From the NCBI GenBank assembly GCA_948567375.1, contig OX419757.1:49597665-49661664 (forward strand): a DNA stretch of 64,000 nt. The letters are read 5' to 3'. The DNA is from Lunularia cruciata (taxonomy: Eukaryota; Streptophyta; Marchantiopsida; Lunulariales; Lunulariaceae). A program made the translations under genes and the position numbers. This document shows positions 12,839 through 23,187 of the stretch, in pieces. The notes under the pieces are model-generated. The model was not told where the DNA came from. It was given only the letters and a program-made list of their open reading frames with translations, and searched no databases. The number at the start of each line of letters is the position of its first letter. Positions within the stretch are counted from its first letter, which is position 1.

Positions 12839-13205
12839 TTAGAGGATATTATAAGAGGTTAGATGCGGATATCATAAGATAATGATGTGTAATGATTTCC
12901 CTCTTCCGCGTTGCAATGATCACTATTGCTACTACCTGAATATCATTTTGCTACTACCTGAATATCTGCTTGTGTCAATGATTCTGCTCGGATAAGGTTC
13001 ACAATCACCACATGAAACAGAGTATATTGTCTATTCGTGAAGATTACTATATCTGCTTTCACACCTTGAGTAAACGCCATTGGTAAAAATGACTATATCT
13101 GGTCTCACACTTTGAGGAAATTTTTTGGGTAAATTCAACCACCATTCAATCTATATCTAATACCATACAAATTATGGAATATATATAAAAAAATTTACAC
13201 CAAAA

Positions 13206-13232
13206 GAAAAGAAGTACAATGTACTTCTTTTC
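13206..13232. repeat. Perfect palindrome, 13-bp arms
   Basis: GAAAAGAAGTACA, one A, then the exact reverse complement. Confidence 0.85.
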
Positions 13233-13632
13233 CTTTGCACAAAATATTACAAAAGGAGATAGAGAGTACAAGGCTCAATAATCCCAAGCTGCGAAGGAAA
13301 GTAAATAACATGAAGAGAGCTGCTCAGAGGCACACAAAAGGGAAAATGCACCCAAACCGCATATACCAAATAAGTTAACAAGAAAGTAGTCTCCTCTTGA
13401 ATATTGTGGCAGAGGTACTCCAATAGTATGTCTGGTAAGTGGGGAGGGAAGACTCCTAGCTGTGCTAGGTGTGCCAACTGTTGTTGCTAGTCTACAAACA
13501 ACCAAGGTCTACAAGCGTGGTAGAGTGACCGATACATGTTTATATTAGGATGTGAATATGACTGGAGAGATAGCCAGCACTCTCTCCTCTTTAGATTGTA
13601 GAACAGTGTAGATTGGAGAAATTGTGCCATTT

Positions 13633-13861
13633 ATCTCAAATAGCATCATAGACTCTAATCTCAAATAGCATCATAGACTCTTATGTGTCGTGCACCTAAA
13701 GCACATCATAAAATATATATGTCATATGTATCATCTGGAGATTTACAAATGCATTGGTTGGTCTAGTAACCCTAGAAGTGTTCACCTAAAGCACATCGTA
13801 ACATATATATGTCATATGTAATGGAGATATACAAATGCATTGGTCTAGTAACCCTAAAAGT
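13633..13861 (+). repeat. Two adjacent tandem duplications
   Basis: A 24-bp unit (ATCTCAAATAGCATCATAG...) is repeated at 13633-13656 and 13658-13681. A unit of about 80-87 bp beginning CACCTAAAGCACATC and ending CTAGTAACCCTA..AAGT is repeated at 13693-13779 and 13783-13861, with small indels. Confidence 0.85.
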
Positions 13862-14320
13862 ATTAGTAATGCGTAATAAACGAGTTATAGTAAACTATTC
13901 AGAGGTGAAGTATATTTAAGCATGCTTCAAAGCCTTTTCCTTTCTAATAAAGAATTATCAAGTAGATAAATGCATATCAACAAGGAAAGTGGGAAGGGAT
14001 TGAATGTGCATACGCACGTATGCACATAAAATTTGCTTGAATCTTTTTAAAGTCTAGTGATAGAAATCAATAAAAATTATATATATATATATATTGTAAT
14101 AAATCACCAGCCAAATGGAAAAATGATTGGAAAAAATAAATGCACTAACCAACCAAGAAGAAAAAAGAAATGCTTGAATTCACCAGGGGTAAATTTTGAC
14201 CATGTTGAACAAAATATGCTAAATGTAAGCATGGAACCCTACTGATGGCCCAGTTCTAGGGAACTAGGGCCTGAGTGGTGGGACCAATGTTCACAAAAAT
14301 ATATTACAGAAAAGAAGAAA

Positions 14321-14438
14321 GGACGACCGCGTAGAAAAAATGAAGGATGGGAAGACCACATCAAGGGAGCAATGAAAAAGGTAAAACAGTGCTAAGCCCC
14401 AATAGAATCTATATGAGAAATCTGTCCCACTGCACCTA
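14321..14438 (+). repeat. Dispersed repeat 'R', copy 6
   Basis: Both blocks: GGACGACCGCGTAGAAAAAA with GAAGGATGGGAAGACC, then AAAGGTAAAACAGTGCTAAG and AGAAATCTGTCCCACTGCAC. It ends about 140 bp before the non-LTR copy 2 remnant. Confidence 0.7.
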
Positions 14439-14579
14439 AGATATTTAAGCTATGCAAGTTGTGTGGTCTACAAAAAATTGGAGCATCCGAAGAAGCATCA
14501 CCTAGTGTGATTGCTCTCCTATGGATTGCACCAACCACTACCGTTTGTAGAGCAATGGACACACGATGTCTAAAATATG

Positions 14580-15245
14580 CTACAAAGTATGAGAGTGAGA
14601 GTGGTACCCTTGGCGCCTAACATGATGAGCTCTCTCGCACTCGTTGACGAATGTTTCAAACACCATGTCTATCGCTCCATATAACTCAAAGGCTAGAGGA
14701 ACAAAGAGGTGACCTCGTTGTATGTCCCTATACTTGGAGACCTTGTGACATGCTGTTGTGCTTGCTGCCCATCCAGGAAGATGAGTAATCACTCCCTCCA
14801 AAACTGTATCTTGCGTAGGGTCTCTAATCATGACATCCGCCACTATCATCTGATCATCTTGGACCAAGTATAAATCTGCACTGACACGTGTTGTCTGCAA
14901 AGCATACAAATGCTCCTTTCTAGCCGAGTTTCCACTCTCTTGTGCCATAGCAAACACTATGTCCCTAATTGCATCATGGGTAGCTATCCTCCATCCTCCA
15001 AAAGGACACCGTGTCATATGGACTGCTGTTGCATCTAGTGTAGAACCACACTCACAAGTGAGTAATGAAGATGCAAAGGGAGGGAGGGGGGGGGGGGGGG
15101 GGGGGGGGGGGACCAAACCTAGGCAAAACCTCATTGTTGTAGAGAAAGTAGCTGGTGCGAGTCTGAATGCCCTAATGCATGGTAGAGCTAGGATCCAAGA
15201 GCTTGCACCCTTGCCGGAGCAAGAGCAAAGATGTGCTCTAGTAGC
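14580..15245 (-). pseudogene. C-terminal CCHC plus restriction-like endonuclease-type domain of non-LTR copy 2
   Basis: Open from after a stop at 15246-15248 down to 14580; the first Met is at 15134. Upstream of that Met the frame reads 'LCSCSGKGASSWILALPCI', the conserved linker. In the 184-residue part from the Met, residues 9-19 are a proline run made by the poly-C tract. C27-x-C29-x9-H39-x3-C43 is the zinc knuckle. A HDAIRD helix follows. Residues 83-106 ('RVSADLYLV...VADVMIRDP') with K131/K134-Y135 resemble the spaced acidic and lysine residues of a PD-(D/E)XK-like nuclease, as in RLE-type non-LTR elements. That assignment is by pattern and is moderate. The end 'HLFVPLAFELYG' matches the other copies. 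Confidence 0.65.
15086..15111. repeat. Poly-G/poly-C homopolymer, 26 bases
   Basis: An uninterrupted G run on the + strand inside the non-LTR coding region; it encodes proline on the minus strand. Its length is likely to be unstable or mis-assembled. Confidence 0.9.
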
Positions 15246-15968
15246 CTATGGGATGGGCGAGTCAACTAAGAGAGAATGCAGCATATGTTCACATTGTCAC
15301 TCCATCAAGGAAAACCATAAACCTCTAATCCAATTTGACGATAGTGAAGCAAAAGATGGAAAGTACTCTTGTGCCCATGGGGATAGACTATCTCTCATTT
15401 GCCACAATAACATTTGGAGAGAAAAGGAATCCCTCTCCACCTCTGTCACATAAGTCTCCAAGACCTACTCATTAACAACCACAAAATGAGAGGAAAGTAG
15501 GGTGCCAAGAGAGCCCAACTACCCCAATACGCTATAGGTGCAATCTCCTCCATAGATAGCAAGCCAACCCTTCCACACAAGATCGGCAAAGCCGTTTGTC
15601 TACATGTCAAATCCACTATTACACATTCAAATGTCCCTTGTCCAATAATATCACCAAAGACTCCCATAATCCTCTTATCAATGGCTCTCAGATGTGATAG
15701 GAAGGATGAGGAGGGAAGACCTATATGGATGAGATGTGATAGGAAGGATGAGGAGGGAAGACCTATATGGATGAGGTAGGAAGGTTGAGGAGCAATACTA
15801 GAGTAGAGTATACCAAATGCCACCACGACTGCGGAAAAGCAAATCTGTATTATGTGGTATGTTGGTCAAGACTGCATTATTTGATTGGAAAACCTTTTAA
15901 AGGAATGTAAATGGAGGAAGTTGTTATGCAACTAAGAAATGCATTGGAAGGACTTCTACGGTGGAATT

Positions 15969-16168
15969 NNNNNNNNNNNNNNNNNNNNNNNNNNNNNNNN
16001 NNNNNNNNNNNNNNNNNNNNNNNNNNNNNNNNNNNNNNNNNNNNNNNNNNNNNNNNNNNNNNNNNNNNNNNNNNNNNNNNNNNNNNNNNNNNNNNNNNNN
16101 NNNNNNNNNNNNNNNNNNNNNNNNNNNNNNNNNNNNNNNNNNNNNNNNNNNNNNNNNNNNNNNNNNNN
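15969..16168. other. Assembly gap (200 N) with duplicated flanks
   Basis: Exactly 200 N, a conventional placeholder length. The 52 bases ending at 15968 (15917-15968) recur identically right after the gap (16172-16223). The simplest reading is that two overlapping contig ends were not merged, so the real gap may be zero and the repeat a scaffolding artefact. Confidence 0.9.
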
Positions 16169-16223
16169 GGAGAAGTTGTTATGCAACTAAGAAATGCATT
16201 GGAAGGACTTCTACGGTGGAATT

Positions 16224-18000
16224 ACACATCTGCTTTCTTGAAGTTCATTTAAGGGCCTATTGGTTATAGAATAGATTACTATCTATATAGAATAGATTAA
16301 CCAGATGTTGCTCAGTGAGGATAAATTGAAGCTCATATGCAGTGGACAGATTCTGTCCACAACACAAGTATATAAGCCTTCGACAAGAGAATTGCAATGG
16401 ATAAGTCATAACCATAACCAAATTGAGTAGATCTGCCAATTTCTTTAAACTTTAGATATGCTGACGCGTACAGCATCACTTTATCCTCAAAGACCTTCGA
16501 ATTGCTAACGTGCAGGCGCTCTTGAGTACTGTACGAGAGTTGTCAACAACAAAAACTATCGATCTCAACTGTTTCCATTTCAGATCATACGTGTAGACGT
16601 CACCAAAGTAACAGTAGCAAATGATCAGGTGCTTCTTTCCATTTCAAACTCTCCGCTAGATGTCACGGACCAACAGTATGTGCTCATGATGTGGTCCCTT
16701 CCCGTTTGAAACAACACGACTAAAGAGACCAAGTGTTGACGTGACTACATTAACAGTAAGTTTTGAAACTTTCGAATAGCAATAAAACTTGAAATAAATG
16801 GAGATTTTACACATCGAATACCAGAATCTTATAACCTTGCGCGCAAACAAATGAGTATAAAATCACGGAGTCTTCATAGTTTGTTTTGGATATTATCTAT
16901 TCCAAAAGAACGAAACTCTCAACTTGAAAGCATTCATAAACAGGCCCAAAATGTGTCGAGGTAGGAACAAACGTGATTCTAATCTATCTCTGTGTTTTCG
17001 TTTTCTCCCGCCTGGAGGTGTTAGAAGGTAGAATATACTTGCAAAATTAATCCTCATACGATGGACTGGATTAAACTACATGAACCCGGGCATGATGGTC
17101 TTGAAGTAAAGGGCCAAGTAGGATGGAAGCATGAGTCTTTCATTGCTGCATCTCAGTGTTTAAATTCTTTGCAAGCCCCCTGACTGCTGCATGTTCCTAT
17201 TCCAATGTGAGTCTATCCCCCGTTGCTGTGCTGTGCTGTGTGTGGAAAGTTCTTGAAGATAGTCGTTCACAAGTCGTATGCTGAGCAGTGGGAGCTAGTA
17301 TATTCTGCTGCATATTCTAAAGAAAAGCGGAAATGGAGCTACCGTGAGACCATACGCTCTCCGCGATCAAAAGCTCTGTTCACCCTCTCTACACCTTCCA
17401 TCTGAATCAGTTTCAATCTGGAAACCTGTAAGATGCTTCCAGTTCGTTTACCCGTTTCCCAAGCGAGCGAGTCAAGGATACAAAACTCATGATGATGAGG
17501 ATGATTTCACTGTATGTCTGCTTAGCAAACCCTGCACATATGCAACTTGGGCTCCTGATAAGGTTAACGAAGTTACTTAGACTTTTCAATAAGTATCTAG
17601 ACGCGAAACTGATTGGTGCGAGTCTTCACTGGTAGCTGGGAAGGCGATCGTGGTGGATTCATGGAGATGATACCCTGGGGAACTTATTATCGGGTGCATT
17701 TATCAGGTACACGAAACTAATGATTGGCAGAAAGCTCGAAAGTTATTATCGGCTCAAGCGACGAATCGACATGCAGTCATCTCGAGCAGACGCATGGACA
17801 ATCTCTGGACGACAGAGAAGATCTTGTATATCATGTTCTTGACCTTATGACCATAGCTAGCTAGTACTTGAAGATCACAATACTGCACTGCAGTTCCAGT
17901 TCTACAGTGTAGGTGTTAATACGGAAGGACGACACAAAAGTATGCAGAGTGTGACATTGAGAATGAATTTGTTAACTAACTAACCTCAACGAACTAAACT
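16224..18000. other. Intergenic, no gene seen
   Basis: No recognisable coding region or element domain. The short open stretch 17344-17580 has no domain and no second copy here. Confidence 0.6.
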
Positions 18001-18115
18001 ATTACAAACGATCCTCCTCTACTTTTTTGTTTGTACTTTTGGTTTTGGTATCTTTATCTCTATCTCTATTTGAATTTTGTATGCTTTTCTCTTAGAGTGG
18101 GCATGAGTTTCAACA
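18000..18115 (+). mobile_element. 3-prime end of a Copia-type LTR (remnant)
   Basis: The segment ends ...TTCTCTTAGAGTGGGCATG then AGTTTCAACA at 18115, directly followed by a primer-binding-like site. The same terminal pattern (TTTGTACT..., GCATGCTCCTCTCTTAGAG, then TTTCAAC) occurs near 59285-59355 after a Copia C-terminal tail, which supports the LTR reading. The 5-prime end of the LTR is not recognisable, and I see no Gag downstream, so this is a remnant. Confidence 0.5.
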
Positions 18116-18131
18116 TGATATCAAAGTCTGA
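18116..18131 (+). other. Degenerate primer-binding site
   Basis: TGATATCAAAGTCTGA resembles TGGTATCAGAGC, complementary to the 3-prime end of initiator tRNA-Met, placed immediately after the LTR end. Confidence 0.45.
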
Positions 18132-19956
18132 GAAAGTTGTCGAGAGTATAAAAACATCATGTTTGCAAAGAGCAACAAGAAGGTTGTTTGTAAAAGTGAA
18201 TTGGTATAGTCCATACACAATGGGAGTTATGTTTTTGCTCACCGTGAGCAGGTTTTGTTCACTTTTGTCATGTTTGGGACTTGTTCCTCAAGTTTGAGGC
18301 ACCGAGGGGCATCTTCTCGCAATTTGGAGATAGGGTACAGTTTCTACTTAGAGCACTAACTTTTAGGTGTCCTGCAATATTCAGCCAATTTGAAGTTGCT
18401 CATAATCATGTATTTGGTAGCCATCTTGTATATATCACCCTTTTCATTTAGGTTGGAACTTTAGAAATGCCTCTACCTTTAAACTAAGATTAAAACAAGG
18501 CTTGGCCAAGAGGCATCAACAGAAAAGTTTATCTACTTATTACAAGGTCTAGAGCAAAAGTTACACTATCAAATTTCACATTTTGAAGGTCTTGCTAGGT
18601 GAGTTAGGCCATCTCGATGTTTTTTTGGTCTGAATTACAGTCATGCATAATTTCAAGACGAGGTCTACTTTGGGAATGTTTTTCTAACAAGCATAGGTTT
18701 AGGTCATTTAGAGCTTGTTTGCTTTTGTATGCCTTACCACTCTTACACCACAATTGGCAAAGTTGATATATTTGCTAGCATAAAAGGAAAATATCCTAAA
18801 AAGAACAATCTTTCTATATGGAAGTACCATTTGATAAAATTCTTGTAGGAACATGGGCTTTTCATATTCTTTGATGGTTTTGATGCAAATTGCAAACTGA
18901 CAAGAGTAAATACTCATCATCCTTATTTTTTGTGTACATCAAGCTATTCATTACATTTCTTTATGGGTTTCATCTAATATTATTGGCTTTATACAATCAA
19001 TGGACAAAAAACTTCAATATGCACTTAAAAATGGACCAAATTGCAAGTGCATATTGAATTTTTTTGGCACCATCACCAAAGTAACAAATTTTTTAATTGA
19101 AAATTTTTTTTTTGGATGTAAAAAAGTATATATATAAATTTCTCATAGAAAATAGTGGTCTTGTTGAGCAACTAATATGTATTGGTATGAAGGTCAACGA
19201 TATATCATGGTATTTTAAGGCTATAGTATCTTAAAGTTATGTTATAAAAGAGAAAGTGAGTACAAGTCAACAGATTTTAATGCTTACTTGCACTTAAAGG
19301 GAGACTCCTTGAAATATTATCTCCTTTGCAAAATGGTGTTTTTGAGTGGATAAATTTTCACATTAAGCAAAAAAAATTTGCTAATTGCAAATTTGATACC
19401 AACTCAATATTTTTTAGGAGGTTGCTTTATATGTAATTTAAAATTATTTTTTTTCTCAAATTATACAATTTCATCAAAAGATACCATGTAAGGTACTAGA
19501 TTATAAGAAACTAAATTTGCCCAACCTCAAGGTATTTGGTTTTAAATACTTTCTGCAATTTTAAATGAAAGAAGTTGGACACAAAGTTTGAGAAAGTGCT
19601 TCTTTCCAGGCTGTAGTATTCACAAGAAAGTTTGTAGGTGCTATAATCCTCCATTGCAAGTTCCATAAAGCAACAAGGATGTTGTTTTTGGCAAACTGAA
19701 ATCTTAGCATTGAGTTATATCAGGTTTTATACTTGATCTACCACCACTTGGATTATCATTTCCTAATCTACATATTTTTCTACTTGTCTCTCTTAAGTTA
19801 CTAGTTTAGTAATCTCTAGTAATAGTAATGTTTACCATCCTTGTATTTGAGGATTCCTTGGTATTGAGAAACTATGAGTTCAGTTTTGGGGTCATTTTCA
19901 ATTGACTTGAAACATCTCTTTTTGTACCTCCCATTCATTCCACTAATTCTTAGTAT
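18132..19956. other. AT-rich interval, no gene seen
   Basis: Low-GC sequence with many stops in all frames. It may be the decayed interior of the Copia remnant to its left, but I find no domain that shows this. It ends at the LTR of Gypsy Y-prime. Confidence 0.5.
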
Positions 19957-20692
19957 TGTAATACCAAGAGCTAGCCATATGATCTCAATGTGAAATTTGG
20001 TTTGGTAACATCTGGAATGATGTTATACATGATGAAAAAAATATATCAGATAGGAGTATCACCAAAAGAGTATTTCTGCTAATAGTTCAGAAACTAAAAT
20101 AGACTTGAAAACCTTAGAACCAATAGCTAGACATATGATTTGAATGTGAGAATTTGTTTGGTAACATCTAGAAAAATGTTACACATAATGGACTAAAAAG
20201 ATCAGAAAGAAGTATTACCAAAAGAAGACTTCTACTAATAGAGTAGGAACAAAAATATGCTTGACATCTTTGAAGGCAATTTTGGAGGCCTAAACAAATG
20301 AACTAGGCCTCAAAAATGTGCACATCTCTCCCCAACAGAGGAAACCTTAGCCTTCCCTCCCCTTGGTTTGTCTTGTCGAGAGCTTTCCAATGGTACCGCA
20401 CCCACGTGATTCTAAGATTCTTATAGGAAGATTCCCTCCAAGATTTCCTCCGATCAAAGCTTATTTGACCAACCAGATAGGACCAAGACTAACATGTCAC
20501 CCATCCAAGTAAGTAATCCAAGGGTGGAGCATGCTGAAATTTCACCTATTTATGTGCCTGATCCTATGGTGGAGCTTCCTTGGAGGAGACACTCTTTGTC
20601 TATATAATAAAGAGAAGGTGCTCCTTTGGGGCATCGGATGATTCAGTGTGAAATCTGTGTTTTCTCTCTTCTCTTGTCCTTGGAGTATTACA
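19957..20692 (+). repeat. 5-prime LTR of Y-prime
   Basis: It runs from TGTAATACCAAGAGC to TTGGAGTATTACA (TG...CA ends). It contains an imperfect internal tandem duplication of about 160 bp (units starting near 19968 and 20130), and the TATA-like TATATAA at 20601-20607. It matches both LTRs of Y. Confidence 0.9.
20601..20607 (+). promoter_or_regulatory. TATA box in Y-family LTR
   Basis: TATATAA about 90 bp upstream of the LTR end; the same element sits in the other Y-family LTRs (TATATAATAAAGAG context). Confidence 0.55.
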
Positions 20693-20693
20693 A

Positions 20694-20706
20694 TGGTATT
20701 AGAGCA
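20694..20706 (+). other. Primer-binding site of Y-prime (initiator tRNA-Met type)
   Basis: TGGTATTAGAGCA, one base after the LTR; one change from the common TGGTATCAGAGC(A). Confidence 0.85.
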
Positions 20707-20831
20707 AATGTTTTAGTCCAAGAGAGTGGATCACCCCTCTTGGAAGAGCACAAACTACTAAAACCTAGTATTTGAGTTGGAGAACATAGAGTAATTGCTA
20801 GACTTGAGAAGTGCTTTAGAGAGCGGATGGG

Positions 20832-21261
20832 ATGGATGCACCGGGAGGAAAATTTCTTGCACCTAGCTTCCCATTCTTGAATCCATTTCAAATCAAGGTT
20901 ATGTATATCCAGTGTGAGCAAATGAGAGTATCGTTACTTTATCACTTTGGAGCAAAATTCATGGATAGAGTGATGAACTCACCAAACCCAATGATTCTGC
21001 TTGTGGTGGCATACGATAGAGAGTAGGATTTGACAATCTAAATTCTATTATGATATTATGGATGTGAATGTCCCAAATCTTCTCCCTTTCAACATTCAAG
21101 TAGAAATTTGTTATATAGTGAGACCAAAAGTGATGTTTAGAGATTTTGTGGTTAGAAATTTTGGTAAGGAGTATTATCAACAAGTGATAGCTTCTAAGGT
21201 CCCAATGGTAGTCTCAATAGTTTGTGCGCCTTCTAGAGTGATCATATTAACTCTCTATTGA
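20832..21261 (+). pseudogene. Leader ORF upstream of gag in Y-prime (unknown)
   Basis: Two open pieces lie between the PBS and gag: 20832-21026 ('MDAPGGKFLAPSFPF...') and, in another frame, 21058-21261 ('...VRPKVMFRDFVVRNFGKEYY'). The complete copy Y carries the same protein-like sequence at the same place (minus strand, about 51349 to 50920). Conservation over some 140 codons suggests a genuine extra protein of the family rather than a random open frame. I recognise no domain. It is broken here by stops and a frameshift. An alternative is that it is a conserved RNA leader. Confidence 0.5.
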
Positions 21262-21294
21262 AGTAGACAATAGTGATTGAGTGTTGCGGGAACC

Positions 21295-22365
21295 ATGGAT
21301 CTGCAGTTGCAGGAGTTGGTGCAAGGAATGTAGGGGATGTTGAACAAATTTTGAGAGATTAAGATGACCATGGAGGAATTACAAAGTCAAGTGCAGATCC
21401 TCAGGAATGATCAAGCAATTCAAGAAAAAAAGCCATCTCAAAACCCAATACTTGCAACTGAAGTACTTGGAGAGGCATCCATGCCTATGAAACCGGTCAA
21501 CAATGAAGCCACATTGCTACTCTAGATGAAGGAAACCTGCAACATCAAGCCTTACAAAGTGCAATGTATAATAGGAGTAGTGGAAAATTGGATCTTAAGA
21601 ATAAATTGATATTTTTGATTGTTCTCAACAAAGATCGCTGAGCATGTTGCAAGCATGTGGGTACTTGACCGATAAATGGTACAATGCTTGGGAATGATCC
21701 ATGTTGGTAGAGAGACGGGAGATCACATGGACAACAATGCAAGAAGGATTGCTGAAGAATTTCCAATTAGTGGATTTTGTGCAGATGGCCCAAATCTGAC
21801 TATGGGGATTGAAATAGAAGAACAACGTACAAGAGTATGTGGAGGCATTTCTAGATCTACAAGTTGCAATAACCGACATGAGTCTAGTAGAGGCTCCCAA
21901 GAATTTTAAATGAGGGTTGAAGGAGCAGATTTGCCAAGAAGTCATGGCGCAAAATCCTTGCATGATATTTGAAGCTATTGTTTGTGGGTAGAGAATAGTA
22001 GGGGCATTGGGTGGAGGTGAAGGAGTAGTTCCACCTCAATATTATTGGGTAGAAATGACACATATGGGTGGACCAATACTGATGGAATTGTGCAACCTTT
22101 GGTTTTGAGACCAAGGAGCACAACCGCTTCAAGGAGAGCATGGACGGGTAGAAGAAAAGAGAAATGGAGTCCCACAAGGAGAAGGAACTCAAGAAGAACA
22201 ACACCGTTGTTACAATTGTAGCCGTATTGGGCACATATCTACCAATTTTCATGCTCATCTCCCTAGAGGCCCTTGGCCTTCATACAGGCGATCTTTGAAC
22301 AACATGGAGAGACACACTAAAGAGGAAGAATTGGAAATCACTTTGGAAAACAAAGATTGCTAGTA
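21295..22365 (+). pseudogene. gag: Gag of Y-prime, frameshifted
   Basis: Gag would package element RNA into virus-like particles. The start is ATG at 21295 ('MDLQLQELVQGM'), aligned with the ATG of Y at 50888. Downstream come a coiled-coil-like stretch ('TMEELQSQVQILRNDQA') and a mid region equivalent to the 'QMAQTRLWGLRQKNSVQEYV' block of Y. A zinc knuckle is encoded near 22199-22260: 'CYNCSRIGHISTN' keeps C-x2-C-x4-H, but the last cysteine is phenylalanine here (Y has cysteine). Several stops and frame changes are present. Confidence 0.75.
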
Positions 22366-22429
22366 AATGTACCTTGCAGTGTTACTCGCTCAATAAAGAA
22401 GCAGAGAAGCAAGGGAAGGAAGAAGAGGA

Positions 22430-23110
22430 GCATGCAAAGGTCCCAAAAGGTAACCTCAAATTGATTGTCGTGAATGGAGTCCTAGAAGGCTATCAAGTGA
22501 GAGTATTAATAGATCTGGGAGTAACAAAGAATTTCTTGTCTTGCTCTATTGCAATAAGATTGGGAATAGATCTAGAGAGAGATGAGAGTGAAGAAGTAGA
22601 GTTACCTAACGAGCAACCTAGATAGGTAACACTCTCTATAAGAGAATATTATGAAGCAATTGAGTGGCAAGTGATACAATTAGCTTGTTATGATAAAATC
22701 TTAGGCATGTCATGGATGGAGCATTACAACCCTATGGTAGATTGGAGGAGAAGAGTAAAAGTGGGAGGACAAAGAGGACGAGTGTGCAAAGAAAGAGGAA
22801 GATAAACGCATAATTAATTGTTGTAAATGGACTACTAGAGTGAAATCCAATGAGAGTGTTGATAGACCCTGGGGCAATAGAGAATTTCTTGTCTTGCTCT
22901 ATTGCAATAAGGTTGGAGATGGAACTAGAGAAGGATGAGAAGGACAAAGTAGAGTTATCTAATGGTCAGATAGAGAGGATTGAGTGGTTACCTAGAAAGG
23001 TAATACTCTTTGTAGGAAGGCATCAAGAAGCAATCAAGTGGTGAGAGATACAACTAGCTTGTTATGATGCAATCTTAGGTATGCCGTGGATGAAGCACTA
23101 CAACCCATGG
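22430..23110 (+). pseudogene. Tandemly duplicated retropepsin region of Y-prime
   Basis: Two copies of the aspartic protease region follow each other. Copy A (about 22430-22770) reads 'VRVLIDLGVTKNFLSCSIAI' and later 'YDKILGMSWMEHYNPMVDW'. Copy B (about 22805-23110) reads 'MRVLIDPGAIENFLSCSIAI' and later 'YDAILGMPWMKHYNP'. The element Y has only one (49493-49810 onward). The active-site triplet is D-P-G in Y and in copy B, and D-L-G in copy A, not the usual D-(S/T)-G. Retropepsins normally act as dimers and process Gag-Pol. Here both copies are broken, so this is most likely a local duplication in a dead element. Confidence 0.75.
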
Positions 23111-23187
23111 TGGATTGGAGAAAGAAAATAGTAAAAACTAGTCAATGGAAGATCTTTAGGATTAAAGGAAGATCATAAAGGCAAGAT

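Larger units (their letters stand above)
5232..14579. other. Gene-free interval with short repeats
   Basis: No coding sequence can be supported in these 9.3 kb. Open stretches up to about 114 codons (for example 10963-11307) have no recognisable domain, low-complexity-free but patternless composition, and no homologue elsewhere in the window. What I do see: T-rich tracts (6240-6288), six scattered pieces of one dispersed repeat, tandem duplications at 12401-12520 and 13633-13861, hairpins at 12673-12838 and 13206-13232, and an AT dinucleotide run near 14079-14095. Confidence 0.6.
14580..15826 (-). mobile_element. Non-LTR retrotransposon fragment, copy 2 (3-prime half)
   Basis: The reverse strand carries the post-RT half of the same non-LTR family as copy 1. 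An RT-connection block 'LPILCGRVGLLSMEEIAP' is followed by 'IAYWGSWALLAPYFP' (open piece 15446-15826), then, after broken frames, the linker, CCHC knuckle and endonuclease-like domain. The RT catalytic core is absent, as expected of a 5-prime-truncated insertion. A 36-bp stretch inside the upstream piece is duplicated (about 15683-15772). A 26-base G run (C on the coding strand) at 15086-15111 interrupts the coding region. Confidence 0.75.

Noticed and set aside
14959-15453. 164-codon + strand frame with a glycine run
   Set aside because: It is the opposite-strand shadow of the non-LTR C-terminal coding region; the minus strand has the recognisable motifs.
15911-16269. Open frames spanning the N run
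   Set aside because: They consist of unknown bases plus the duplicated gap flank; they carry no information.
17344-17580. 78-codon + strand frame
   Set aside because: Same reasons; no recognisable motif.
19947-19956. Target-site duplication for Y-prime
   Set aside because: AGTAT before the 5-prime LTR and AATAG after the 3-prime LTR do not match.
21625-22258. Minus-strand frames over the Y-prime gag (112 and 124 codons)
   Set aside because: Shadows of the gag sequence, whose + strand reading has the zinc knuckle and aligns with Y.
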